Part shown: piece by piece, positions 1 through 8,686 of the stretch | Layout: every line of letters begins with the position of its first letter | Position numbering within the stretch: position 1 is the first letter of the stretch | Assembly: GCA_003118195.1 (NCBI GenBank) | Contig: BEXV01000530.1 | Location: 17,708-31,952 of the forward strand | Source: Hemicentrotus pulcherrimus | Lineage: Eukaryota > Echinodermata > Echinoidea > Camarodonta > Strongylocentrotidae | Length of the DNA stretch: 14,245 bases | Reading direction: 5' to 3' | Translations under genes and position numbers: made by a program | The notes under the pieces: model-generated | Seen by the model: the letters and a program-made list of their open reading frames with translations, nothing else | Told to the model about the DNA's origin: nothing | Database searches by the model: none

Positions 1-4
1 CTTC

Positions 5-103
5 AATGCGCAATGGCACTACTGCGCATTTTACGAGCAGTAGTTAATCACGAAACGATTAACGATCGCACCGAAATTTCTGTGTGTGAAAGGCTCGTGA
101 TTA
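5..103. repeat. Foldback sequence: two inverted repeats at the left edge
   Basis: AATGCGCA (5-12) and TGCGCATT (23-30) are perfect complements around a 10-base loop. Directly after, ACGAGC (33-38) with GCTCGT (93-98) and TAATCACGA (45-53) with TCGTGATTA (95-103) are also complementary; they share the right arm GCTCGTGATTA, so they are alternative or staggered pairings. Such clustering suggests a structured RNA or the end of a foldback/MITE-type element cut off by the window edge. No terminal repeat or target-site duplication can be shown. Confidence 0.4.
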
Positions 104-1891
104 GTTTAAACACGTTCGAAACCCGTTTACACTAGTCATGTTTATAGAATTTTAGCTGTGTGTGATAAGGCTGTATGTTTCTGTAAATGTCCAAATATCA
201 TCAATTCTATTTCAAAATTTTCAGTGTCCACTTCCATAAAATCACTTTGTATCCATTCGTTTCCGATTGCTGAAACCACATCTCTCTCCTTCACATTATT
301 GTATGTACAGATTTGTGATCTTACTTGGTTAAACTCTATGCAATTCAGCCCATTTAACTGTTATATTCAATTTCATTTTTGTATAAAATTATCCTGTATA
401 AAGAACAAATGTGCAAATTGTTTTTTTATCCTGTAACATGAATTTTTGTTTTCATTGTAATTTGTATAAAGACTATTTCGATATATTTCTGTTTTCTAAG
501 TTTTGATTTGCATTTTTGCTCGCCTGCTTAGCGCCACTTTTCCGGTGACGTAGGGTTATCAAGTTTCCCCAATAGTAGAATTTTAGGTCGCAAAGGTTGT
601 GGCATCAGTATTCCATGAAACTTGTAATTGAGATTGGGACATTATCTCAATTTTTAGTCATATTGAATCGTGTTATGCAAGAGATTAGAGCATTTCCCTT
701 GTTTTACTGTAGTCGTACAAGAAGAAAGAACACTGTATAGCAATGAAATTCATTTTAGGACATTTTAATAGCCGATATCTTCTGTTTGATATTAATGATT
801 ATGGAAAGAAGGCTGATGATACACATGTATAATAGGATAGGATAAAGCTTTGACTTAATTCAAGAAAATACTTATATCAGCATTATTTAAATAGCAAAAA
901 CCAGTTAACCTGGTGCAATATATATATATTTTTTCACTTTTAAAAGAGAAAATAGTACTTATTTATATACAAATTCTTACTGACTTACAAATGAGCTGTT
1001 ACAGCAAATACAAAAAGTAATCTTATACTGGACAAGACAATTCACATGAATACAAAAACAGATCAAAAGGCATTCCTTATTATTTGCCCCAAAATACATT
1101 CTTTCATAAACATCCCCTTGGGGAAGAAGGCCAAATTGCTAGATAAAGAGACCCTGTTAAACCCCCTTTGGGTATAATGTTCTTTTTAACAATAAATTAA
1201 ACATTAACATAGTTCCAACAATAATTACGTACTACTGACTATTATCTTCTAAAACCCCACTAATGCCTATTACAATTGCCCTAGAAACCTTTTCATGGGA
1301 AGTCGCTTCATAATTCTCTAAGTATATCATAACAACAAAAAGTTATCTTGGAATAAACCATGTACAACTTTGGTCAAAATTTGGATTTAAAAAAAATACT
1401 TGATGACATGCACTAATCCACACAAACTTTTAAAGAACAGCATTCTCCGTCAAAATGAATGGATGAAAAACATGATGATTTTAATTTTTTTTAAAATGAA
1501 TTTCTACACCAACTGGCATGCAATAAATAACTACCGGTACTATTGGCCTTAATCATGAATATCTATTAAATGGAGACACTACATGAAGAATGGAATAATA
1601 TAAAACTGGGATGTATTTGTGTGAGAATGCCTAAGATACATAAGAACAGTCACAACACAAAATACCAGTTACTGTTAACAAAACCCTACATTGACAAAGA
1701 AATACCTTAAAACCCAAATGAATTTATAGCTGGTACAGACTGGTTGCTCATGATAAAAAGCTTTGTCTGTATTTTCAGCCACCACATATATAAGTTAAAG
1801 CCCATCTGTACTAGTTTACAGGAGGGATTAGACCACCCTGCAAGGTCATTGACAGGTGGTTATCATCAAATCAGCTCTTAACATAAGAAAT

Positions 1892-1909
1892 GGGGGACCG
1901 GGGGGACCG
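1892..1909 (+). repeat. Tandem GGGGGACCG x2
   Basis: Two exact copies of the 9-mer GGGGGACCG lie head to tail in otherwise AT-rich DNA, just past the proposed Shroom poly(A) site. They are followed by a patch containing AGAGGGCGC (1924-1932). The role is unknown. Confidence 0.7.
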
Positions 1910-1993
1910 ATGGTTCGCTATATAGAGGGCGCAAGTAGCTATAAGTAGTGCAGTGGGGCTCTTAAATAATAATGCATTGGAAAGCACTGAGTT

Positions 1994-2007
1994 TTTAATG
2001 ATTTATT
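1994..2007 (-). terminator. Candidate poly(A) signals of the Shroom transcript
   Basis: On the minus strand AATAAA (2007-2002) is followed two bases later by ATTAAA (1999-1994), i.e. a canonical and a common variant polyadenylation signal in tandem. It is the first canonical signal downstream of the Shroom stop. A short GT/T-rich stretch (gtgcttt) follows at the usual distance. It is placed by motif only. Confidence 0.45.
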
Positions 2008-3731
2008 ATGAATGGAACAGAAGGAACAATTTGAAATCTGTTCAATTTCATATTCCAATACACCCCTCCTGCTGTCCTGTGAAAGAACTGAGAGCTCAAG
2101 AATACAGATTTCAAATTATTAAATTTGAACATAAGTCCAGATCAAATGTTTTGTGACATATTTTGAATTATTTTCTTTTGTATAAAAATGAATACAGAAT
2201 AGGTTTTGGACTGAATGATCAGAACTTGCAATAAGTAATTTTTTTGAGACATGATTTCAGCTACATTTTTGAAGAGATGCTTCCATGAAACATTTATCAC
2301 TTAAAACATCTCTAAATGTTGTAACAATTTCTACTTTTCTATAACATTTGTGAAAGGGTTTATCCATGCATTGTATAAAACACCTAGAAAATGCAGTACA
2401 AAATATTTCATATGATTTACATGTACACACCTCTTTAAAACACAGCAAATCACTACAGCAGTCGAGTTTGCACGAAATTTACATTGAATTTTGGAAAAAT
2501 GCAAACTATCATTGTAGTCCAGTTTCAGCTTTGTATTTTCACAGAGCATTATTTCCTCGAAGGGAAAGAACAAATACATTGAACATTTCTAATTGCAATG
2601 TCATGATTTGGTCAGAGCAGTTCTGGTTCCAAATATACAAACTGTTTTTCTTGTTGCAAAGAGAAGGCATCTAATGGGTGAATATGAAGGGTAGGCTTCC
2701 ATACTTCTGTATAGCCTATTTCTGAATAAGTAGACATGCACATTACTTCAAATACATAAAATAGTAATTTTTCAAACTCTTGGCTCCAACTTACAAATAT
2801 TGCAAGTTATGAAATACAAAACAACTTGATACATTTGCAATGTATGGCACTTCTTTCTATACAGCAACACTAAATATAACGTTCACTGTCCCCTTGTTTT
2901 CATATTGTATAACAAAACCTAACAGAGATATGATGCAGGTATATCATAGTAGCTAATGACATCATCGTATATATGAAAGACAGATATAATTTTTGTGTCA
3001 AGATTTGGGTATGCCCAACGAGTCTTTCTGGTATCGATGCAATGATCACAAACTATATGGGTCTTTAAGAAGAGTTTTATGACTGAAAGACCAAAGTATC
3101 TTGTTACTTCAGCAGCCCTCAAATCCATCCCTCTTCACAATTGTGCATTTTTCTCCCTCGACGCATTATCAGCCTTTCACGCCGTCTCTTAATAAGTTTA
3201 TCCGCAGATGAAGGCAGCTTCGGATCTCTACGAATGAGACTAGTCCAGCTAGTTTGAGATCCATATGCCATGCACGTAGTGACCATACCACACACAGAGA
3301 AAAAAGAAGAAATACACAGCTCGGAATCCAGAGTCTCTTGCTTATTTCAGCATTTCTCTTATTTTTAGACTTGCTTGATTCCCATTTGCAAGTGTTGCTT
3401 TTACGTCGGCCTCCAGAAGGTTTGCTCTACAGCATAGATAATAAACAAAGGTCCACACGTCCGTGAAATACTCATTATAGGCTTGTCAATCATTTTGCTT
3501 CATTTTCAAAACTTCTCCAAGCATTGAAGCTTGATGCGCCCTCCTCTCCTTGTATGAACCAAACACATTAACTCCTGTTCCTATATTTTGAAGTACAGTT
3601 ATCTATGTTCCAAAGGCTCCAAGGGTTCTACATCGTTCAGTCTTCAAGGTAAGTTCTTCTGAAAACACAAACAGTCACATGGCATTGCAGCATAAAAGTC
3701 AGGTCAGGTCAGAGTGACCCAGAGGTCATCA
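2002..3731 (-). other. Probable Shroom 3' UTR
   Basis: The stretch follows directly after the Shroom stop codon on the minus strand and contains no supported gene. Scanning 3731 down to 2002, I found no AATAAA on the minus strand until 2007-2002, which would make a 3' UTR of about 1.7 kb. The frames open on either strand here (for example 2366-2674 plus and 2919-3128 minus) are short, AT-rich and without family resemblance. An alternative is a shorter UTR using a variant signal (for example CATAAA around 3076-3081). Confidence 0.5.
3701..3728 (+). promoter_or_regulatory. Cluster of AGGTCA half-sites with an IR3 (ERE-type) palindrome
   Basis: AGGTCA occurs at 3701-3706, 3706-3711 and 3723-3728, and the inverted TGACCC at 3715-3720. 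3707-3719 reads GGTCAGAGTGACC, the exact core of an inverted repeat with 3-base spacing, as bound by estrogen-receptor-type and related nuclear receptors. It lies only a few bases past the Shroom stop codon, within the 3' UTR, so in RNA it could instead form a small 5-bp hairpin. No evidence of function beyond the match. Confidence 0.3.
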
Positions 3732-4142
3732 TCAGCAGTACGAACTCGTTGCATTGGAGTTCAGCTGCTCAGGACCACCGATCCCATTGGACGATGATGA
3801 CGGGGACATCGCAGCCTCCTCCTTGAAACCATGGACATTCCCGTTGGTGTCCCTGCTGCTGCTGCTTCCGCTGTCCGAGCTCAAGCTCATCTGCTTGAGG
3901 CTCTCACCAAGCGCTTCCAGCTGCTCCTCGCCGAGCTTGACCTTGTCTTCGAGCTCTTGCCCCATGATGAGATGCCTGGGAAGCATCTGGATGTAGTAGG
4001 TGAAGTTGTCGTGCTGGTCGTTGGAGATCTTGTTGAGAAGCATGGAGCTGATGGTGGAGTGACGGCCGGTGATGCTCTCCTTCAGCATCTTGGCATCCTG
4101 GTATTTAGAGTTGACGGTCACCTTCAGCTTCTCCAGGTTCAC
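3732..4142 (-). CDS. shroom: Shroom last coding exon: end of ASD2 and Ser-rich tail
   Basis: The terminal coding exon has acceptor tttttgtttcgtag|GTG (AG at 4144-4143), enters in phase 0 and stops with TGA at 3732-3734. Its first codon GTG is Val inside the protein, not a start. Of about 136 residues, 1-82 finish ASD2 (DAKMLKESI.., then ELEDKVKLGEEQLEALGESL), close to the vertebrate ELEDKIKLGEEQLKCL pattern. Residues 83-136 are a flexible tail rich in Ser, Gly and Asn (SSDSGSSSS, SPSSSSNG) with the C-terminus NSNATSSYC. The final S-Y-C loosely resembles a PDZ ligand, which is speculative. Long open frames on the opposite strand here are compositional shadows. Confidence 0.92.
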   Translation of the reverse strand: MNLEKLKVTVNSKYQDAKMLKESITGRHSTISSMLLNKISNDQHDNFTYYIQMLPRHLIMGQELEDKVKLGEEQLEALGESLKQMSLSSDSGSSSSRDTNGNVHGFKEEAAMSPSSSSNGIGGPEQLNSNATSSYC

Positions 4143-6672
4143 CTACGAAACAAAAAGAAGATGAAATGCTCATCATACTATTTCACAAAGGAGTTATAAT
4201 TTTTGAAACACTAGACTGTAAAAATTGAATATAACCTTACAAGTCGATGTGAGGAGTATTCTGATTGAAATCTGGAAAATGCATAACCAAATTTTGAAAA
4301 CAATGTCAAGCAAATCTCAACGTATGCTTTATGCTGAAAATTTACAAGTAAAACAAAGTATATTTGATGATGGATTTTACAAATGATTTGCATATGAAGA
4401 GCCAAATGGGATATTTTCTGACATTTTAACAAAGTGTGACTGTATCTCAATTATCGTTTTAACTTTAGCTTATGCAATAAAAAGGATTTGAGATTCCCAT
4501 TTAGCTCTTCATATTCAAGTCATTCGTAAAGTTTACGCATAGCTTTAAGACACAACCCCCTGGTCAATCTCCAAACAGCATCCTACTTCACATTCTTGAA
4601 AAGATTTTTTTTAAAGGGTTGGTTAAACCTCAGGTATCTTACCTTTTCCTCTTCCTCGCTATTCTCTATGCTACCCAGCACACTCTCCACCTTATTGAGC
4701 CTCCGGGACAGGGAGAGGAGTAGCTTGGTAACCCTCTCAATGTCTGCGATGTACATGTTGCACTTGTTGTATTCACTGGCCTTGCAGGTCGCCTTCACGC
4801 TATCCATCACTTGCCTATTGAGAAAAGAATATATGAAAGATGTTAATTGCATAGAAACATTGCAAAATACAGTCCCTTACTCTCGGTATCCTTACATCAA
4901 CCCCAACTTTAAATGGAAACCAGTTTTCAAACAATTCTCATGACCAGTTAACATACTCCCATTCCTATTCTACCACCAATAAAAGGGTAGAACAAGGACA
5001 ACTTGCATTGACTTTAATTTCTGCAAAAGACCTACAAAAATAAACCTCATAAGATTAAATTTGGATTAGAGGGAAGGACACACTTACCTGCCCATATCTT
5101 CAAGATTTGACATCTCCTCTGCTACCTCCTTCTGCAGCTCCTTGATGTCTTCCACCTTCTTACCGATGCGATCCACAAGCTCCTCCTGTTAACGTGAAAG
5201 AGATAGGTACACATTCAATAATCATAATATAGATCAAACGTGTAAGCCAACTTGATGGTTTGAAGTGATTAAAAACAAATACAAAATATTGCTGATTTAA
5301 GAATATAATTTCAATACATTGAACATGAATTTACAAATAATAAAATCTGCCAGGAAGTGTCCATAAAATGCAGTCATATTCTAATACAAAGTGAGTTTTT
5401 ATGTCTTTGGGGGTTCACAAAAGCAAATTCACCGAGTCCTAAATAGCACAACTTGTGATCACCGAAGAAGAAATAACCATTACAAACATATTTAATATGA
5501 GACTATAGTTAAAACCAAAACCTGATTCTAAGAAGTGGCAGCCATCTTTTTACCTGTGTTTTTCTGAGCTCGGTGTTGTTATTGCCCAGATCATCGCTCT
5601 TGTTCATGGTCTGAGCCCTCTGGAGGATGATGGCCTTGGCCGGTGAGATCCGGAGATACCTGGAGCTAGACAGCACCAGGTTCACACACTCGCTGGGACT
5701 CCTCTGCTCCATCACCATCTCGCTCTCACTCCTAACGAAGGGAACACAGAGAATGGTTTGAATAAAAACATTTTGATTTCACTGTGGCAGGGGGGGGGGG
5801 GGGGGGGGGCCAGAGCAAATAATTAGATTGAATAACAATTCATGTGCTTCCAAGTTTGAAAACATGTATCAAAAACAAGATTTTGTGATACTATTTCAAG
5901 TAGGTTCCCTTTTATAATGTTTTTCATAAAACACAACTATCACAGATCATGATGCATATAAAAGACTTTTTACAAACGAAAGAAAGTCAAGATCTTTTTG
6001 GTTCAAATATTTTGGTAATAATAAAAGGCAGAGGACTTTAAAGTGTTCCACTTTGATTATCAACTGAAACTCATGCACTGCACTTAACTTTGATAAGAAC
6101 ATCAACAAAATTTGTAATCCTAAATAGCTGCCAATAAACTTAATTTCAAAACTCACTTTGTGGGTGTGGTTACATCCATGGTCATCGTGTCTGACTGACT
6201 CGTCTTGGACCTGGGTAGAGGAAAGAGGTCAGATAGGACAGTGTCGCTTGGCGTCAGCGCCTGCAGGACCCACTTCAGCACTGGGTTAGAGACCTCTCTA
6301 AGCTCCTTGTCTGTCTTCTCCTGCTCTCTAGTGAAGATGTTGCTGCCACCGTCGCAGGCGTCGCAGGCCTCTTCCCTGGGGTCTTCCGCAACGTCCAGAG
6401 GCTCTGGTTCTGCTTGGCTGCAACGGGTGGGCGAATCCAAGAGCGTCGCAGGGCGGATGAAGCCTGGGGAGTTCTTGCGGTCGGTGAAGGCGATATTCTC
6501 TTGGACGCTTTGAAGTCGGGGGACCTGCTGTGGGGATATGGCAGGCTCGACGTCGTGATTGTCCGGTGATGATCGCCCTGAGATGATGGAGTTGGGTGAT
6601 ATTGAGGGTGTCGTCTCTTCTACTTTGGCCAAGGGTACTGGTTCGACCTGGACATGAATTGGTGAAGGAGCT
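3732..6672 (-). CDS. shroom: Shroom-family protein, C-terminal part with ASD2 domain (5 exons, 5'-partial)
   Basis: Coding sequence joined from minus-strand exons 6672-6157, 5731-5554, 5185-5088, 4814-4643 and 4142-3732. All introns (5732-6156, 5186-5553, 4815-5087, 4143-4642) are GT..AG with pyrimidine-rich acceptors, and the phases (2, 0, 2, 0) keep one open frame to a TGA at 3732-3734. The product has a disordered Pro/Ser linker of about 172 residues, then a Lys/Glu-rich helical region. I recognise this region as Shroom ASD2 from LLLSLSRRLNKVESVL in the fourth exon and QELEDKVKLGEEQLEALGESL-type sequence in the last. In known Shrooms ASD2 forms an antiparallel coiled-coil dimer that binds Rho kinase and activates myosin II at apical junctions. 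A Ser-rich tail of about 54 residues follows ASD2. The PDZ and ASD1 regions of long Shrooms are not visible in this window. Family assignment is strong; the 5' end is open. Confidence 0.9.
4643..4814 (-). CDS. shroom: Shroom exon: conserved ASD2 core
   Basis: A 172-base exon with acceptor tcttttctcaatag|G (AG at 4816-4815) and donor GAAAAG|GTAAGAT (GT at 4642-4641). The encoded 57 residues contain the most recognisable Shroom signature in the window: SEYNKCNMYIADIERVTKLL, then LSLSRRLNKVESVLGSIENS. Vertebrate Shrooms have the pattern [33 protein letters not shown] at this place. The exon ends in phase 0 after an acidic run (EEEEK). Two Cys residues (KATCKAS and YNKCNM) lie near the start; I cannot tell whether they matter. 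Confidence 0.93.
5088..5185 (-). CDS. shroom: Shroom exon: ASD2 coiled coil, short exon
   Basis: A 98-base exon that is too short to stand out as an open frame by itself. It is bounded by acceptor cacgttaacag|GAG (AG at 5187-5186) and donor GGCAG|GTAAGTG (GT at 5087-5086). It encodes EELVDRIGKKVEDIKELQK, then EVAEEMSNLEDMG, and ends with two bases of an Arg codon completed by the next exon. The pattern of spaced Leu/Ile/Val with Glu/Lys is that of a coiled coil, and the order (LVDRIGKK.. then ..LQKE) matches the LIDNIGRK-type segment of vertebrate ASD2. Both splice phases agree with the flanking exons, which is the main proof that it is real. Confidence 0.9.
5554..5731 (-). CDS. shroom: Shroom exon: ASD2, first helical segment
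   Basis: A 178-base exon. The acceptor is cccttcgttag|G with AG at 5733-5732, and the donor CACAG|GTAAAA begins at 5553. It starts by completing a Lys codon and ends in phase 0. It encodes about 59 residues beginning SESEMVMEQRSPSE, followed by a basic stretch (SSSRYLRISPAKAIILQ) and a polar helix (NNNTELRKTQ) that runs straight into the next exon. The placement fits the N-terminal arm of ASD2, which is the less conserved part of the domain. Confidence 0.87.
5790..5809 (+). repeat. Poly-G tract of 20 in a Shroom intron
   Basis: Twenty consecutive G on the plus strand give C20 in the Shroom pre-mRNA, 59 bases or more upstream of the 3' splice site at 5732. Pure C runs can bind poly(C)-binding/hnRNP K proteins and might affect splicing of the next exon, which is inference. 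The exact length of such runs is unreliable in most assemblies. Confidence 0.85.
6157..6672 (-). CDS. shroom: Shroom exon: Pro/Ser-rich linker and start of ASD2
   Basis: A 516-base exon. The acceptor is ...tatcttccacag|A at 6674-6673, and the donor AAA|GTGAGT begins at 6156. It enters with one base completing a codon and leaves with two (AA), which the next exon's G turns into Lys. The first ~120 residues are low-complexity and acidic/proline-rich, with repeated Ser-Pro sites (PSP, ISP, SSP, ISP, NSP, DSP), so proline-directed phosphorylation is plausible. Near the end, NPVLKWVLQALTPSDTVLSDLFPLP looks helical, and its LxxLFP ending resembles the start of vertebrate ASD2. The reading frame continues 5' of the acceptor for a few codons but that part is pyrimidine-rich intron. 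Confidence 0.88.
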
Positions 6673-6780
6673 CTGTGGAAGATATGAAACAGAAAAATCA
6701 ATTAAACTCCAAAAGTCTAGTCTTGTTTTATAACATCACAATACAAAACATGGAAAATGCTACATGAGTGCAATTCATAC

Positions 6781-6830
6781 TTTGTGAATGCAGTTTGCGT
6801 AGCTGAAGTAGGCATCTTGTTAATGCTCTC
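6781..6830 (-). CDS. Candidate small Shroom exon upstream of linker exon (internal or first exon)
   Basis: A possible 50-base exon bounded by ttatattatcatcag|GAGAGC (AG at 6832-6831) and CACAAA|GTATGAAT (GT at 6780-6779). It reads ESINKMPTSATQTAFT plus two bases (AA), and those two bases join the first base of the 6672 exon to give Lys, exactly the phase required. The intron between them would be 108 bases. An ATG at 6815-6813 has A at -3, so the exon could also hold the start codon of a short isoform; from it the joined frame is 1410 bases, 469 residues and a stop. Against it: the exon is short, the donor is only fair (GTATGA), and the peptide has no recognisable homology. Confidence 0.4.
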
Positions 6831-6871
6831 CTGATGATAATATAATTCTGTATGACAAGAACAATGATTTA

Positions 6872-6886
6872 CCCTCCCTTTATATA
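6872..6886 (-). promoter_or_regulatory. TATA box of a possible internal Shroom promoter
   Basis: On the minus strand the sequence TATATAAAGGGAGGG is a near-ideal TATA element with the G-rich 3' flank often seen at strong core promoters. About 33 bases downstream is TCATAC (A at 6853), a partial initiator, and 38 bases after that an ATG with A at -3 (6815). The spacing fits an RNA polymerase II promoter driving a short Shroom form that begins in the candidate exon. The local DNA (about 6890-7200) is less AT-rich than its surroundings. TATA-like strings are common in AT-rich DNA, so transcript evidence is needed. Confidence 0.35.
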
Positions 6887-8440
6887 CACGATGCAGCGAT
6901 GAACATGATACATGTCTCGCAATGATTGCAGATAGACTGATGCCATCTGCTAATTATATCACCATGGTGGGTAGTATGACATGGCCCGTTAAGACTGCGG
7001 AACTCTATAGCGCTACATAATAACACATAGACCTTGTTGGATCATTAAAAGATACTTGATTAAGTTTGAAGCATCTCCGGAAGCATCTCCGGAAGCTACG
7101 GATGAAGATCGGTTTACAGAGAGGGACAGTAACCCGAGATAAAGACCGGTGAATGATCTCACCTCGGCCTTCTTAATCACAATAGACACATTGGCACAGA
7201 CAGGGAGGATGTGGTATGAGTGGTATGTGATTCAGTTGAGAAAACTCTTTGCTATCTGGAGCTTGCTATCACTTACAGGTAAACACTCATTCTATTGATA
7301 TAGACTAAAGTGATAGTGAAGAGGATGTGAGGGTGATGATAAAGGATTAATTAGTAAGAGATGAAAAGAGGGAGGGAGAACAGAAACCTAAATAAGAGAG
7401 AGGGAAAGGTAGGGACGCAAAGAGAAACAGGAAAATAATACAGAAGAGAGCAAGAAAAAGGGGATCATTTGTCCCAAACCTAAAATCATCATAATCAATT
7501 TACTTCAAAATGAAAACTTTGAAAATGTAACTTGGCTACCTGACTTTATCTCCTTTTCTTGCAATAATGACAAAACATAAGCATGTATTCCATGAATAAT
7601 ACCCGTACTGGTACTTTTCCCTACTTCAAATATAAAGTGCAAAGCCTCGGGTCCATCCGTCATGGATGTATTTCCAATTGACACCAAAACGCAAGGATCA
7701 ATTTCTAGTTGCACATAAAGTCAGAAACATTGCACTAATGACACCAAGAAACTTGACAAACTAGGACACCCATTGTGAGACCTTAGGAATGTTATCATCG
7801 CTTCTTGCAGAAACTCCTCCCTACAAGGGATGGAAGAAAAAAAGGGGGGATTCAGGATGTTTAATGTGAATTCCTATTTCAAGCAGGACGAGATCAGAAA
7901 ACATATATGAAGTCCTTTTTGAAAGATCTTTCACAAATTTTCTTTGAAGATGGGAGGAATCTTTTAGGTTTTTCAAAACCTCTCCTTGAACTTGTTTCTT
8001 CTTGCTAACAACCTGGTGATGGAATGTTCTACTTGGCTTTAATGGATGAGGGGCAAAACAGGTCCATTCCATTACTGATGACCTAATTGATCCGAAGCAG
8101 GTCCATAAAACCAAGGGGCTCTGGGGATCTGAGTGCATGCATCACCCCCCAAGCAAAAACACAAATAAAGAAATAAACAAGATCTTCAGGGCTTAAATTG
8201 ATATTTTAGAACAATACCTACAGGAAAATTGTCTCACATTCCTACACAACATTCTGAAAATGTCTTCATTATGTATGAATCGATAATCTAAAATAGAGAA
8301 TAAGTATAATGTATTGAACCCATTAGATTAGAACACCTTAACCCAAATGACCAAATAAAAAGAGAAAAATAGGCCTGTTTGGCCCAACACAACCCGCTTT
8401 ATTATACTCCTCTATATATATTAAATATTAAACTTGAGCT
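6887..8440. other. Upstream/intron stretch without supported exon
   Basis: 6890-7260 is less AT-rich than its surroundings and could be promoter-proximal DNA for the candidate internal start. A minus-strand frame through 7190-7000 stays open for about 70 codons but lacks ATG and usable splice sites. 7350-7450 is purine-rich (AG-rich) simple sequence. Minus-strand open frames at 7505-7714 and 7821-8138 show no domain or splice-phase match to Shroom and the latter ends in a low-complexity FFFF run. I find no gene. Confidence 0.5.
7068..7096. repeat. 12-bp tandem repeat GAAGCATCTCCG
   Basis: Two exact copies (7068-7079, 7080-7091) are followed by a partial third (GAAGC, 7092-7096). TCCGGA at each junction is palindromic. 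The repeat lies in the less AT-rich region upstream of the candidate internal promoter. On the minus strand it reads in one open frame as repeated SGDA, but that frame has no start or splice support. Confidence 0.8.
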
Positions 8441-8641
8441 TCTTGCTCTGTGACAACTCATTGATCTAGATGGAATGTGGCCAGAGGGGGCCGATAAGAG
8501 ATTGGTGTTGTGACCAGCAGGAAATATTACCAGGGAGAAGTGACACCAGGCATGTCGGCCTCGGGTCACGCTAGCTTTGAACTAGACCGTGAGGGGGTAG
8601 TGGCCATTTTCCCAATGGTGAAAGACGAGTTAGAAGGAATT

Positions 8642-8686
8642 CTTGCTTTATATACCCCTCGACTGTTTCGAGGATATGGCAGCAAG
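8642..8686. other. 18-bp hairpin within a GC-richer island
   Basis: CCTCGA (8657-8662) pairs with TCGAGG (8668-8673) over a 5-base loop. TTATAT (8648-8653) pairs with ATATGG (8674-8679, two G-T pairs) across a 3-base bulge. CTTGCT (8642-8647) pairs with AGCAAG (8681-8686) across a 1-base bulge. The stem is short for an animal pre-miRNA, so this is recorded only as strong local structure. Confidence 0.45.

Larger units (their letters stand above)
1..1970. other. Intergenic AT-rich stretch, no supported gene
   Basis: There is no open frame with protein-like composition; the longest (158-436, plus) is Cys/Phe/Ile-rich and looks like translated AT-rich DNA. The left edge (5-103) is foldback DNA (separate entry). 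A short GC-richer patch at 520-600 contains TGACGTA, a half cAMP-response-like site, without further promoter signs. 1892-1932 holds a G-rich tandem repeat. The remainder is simple AT-rich sequence. Confidence 0.5.

Noticed and set aside
45..125. tRNA-like A box (TAGTTAATCACG) and B box (GTTCGAAACC)
   Set aside because: The acceptor and T-arm stems do not pair and no tRNA cloverleaf forms; a degraded tRNA-derived SINE is possible but not supportable.
158..436. Plus-strand 92-codon frame
   Set aside because: It is AT-rich, Cys/Phe/Ile-heavy and lacks any domain; typical of non-coding DNA.
3754..4199. Long plus-strand open frames opposite the last Shroom exon
   Set aside because: They are mirror frames of GC-rich coding sequence; the minus strand has correct splice phases and a recognisable domain.
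4596..4943. Plus-strand 115-codon frame
   Set aside because: It crosses the exon-intron borders of a well-supported minus-strand exon.
6205..6513. Plus-strand 102-codon frame
   Set aside because: It is a shadow of the Shroom linker exon on the opposite strand, with no promoter, splice site or homology.
7000..7215. Minus-strand open frame with GAG|GTGAGA as a possible upstream Shroom exon
   Set aside because: The donor phase could fit, but the only AG acceptors in frame would leave an exon of 3-9 bases and there is no start codon.
8605..8654. Minus-strand TATA and ATG as a second Shroom promoter
   Set aside because: The frame from this ATG closes after 13 codons (before any good donor), so it cannot feed the Shroom frame as drawn; kept only as part of the island observation.
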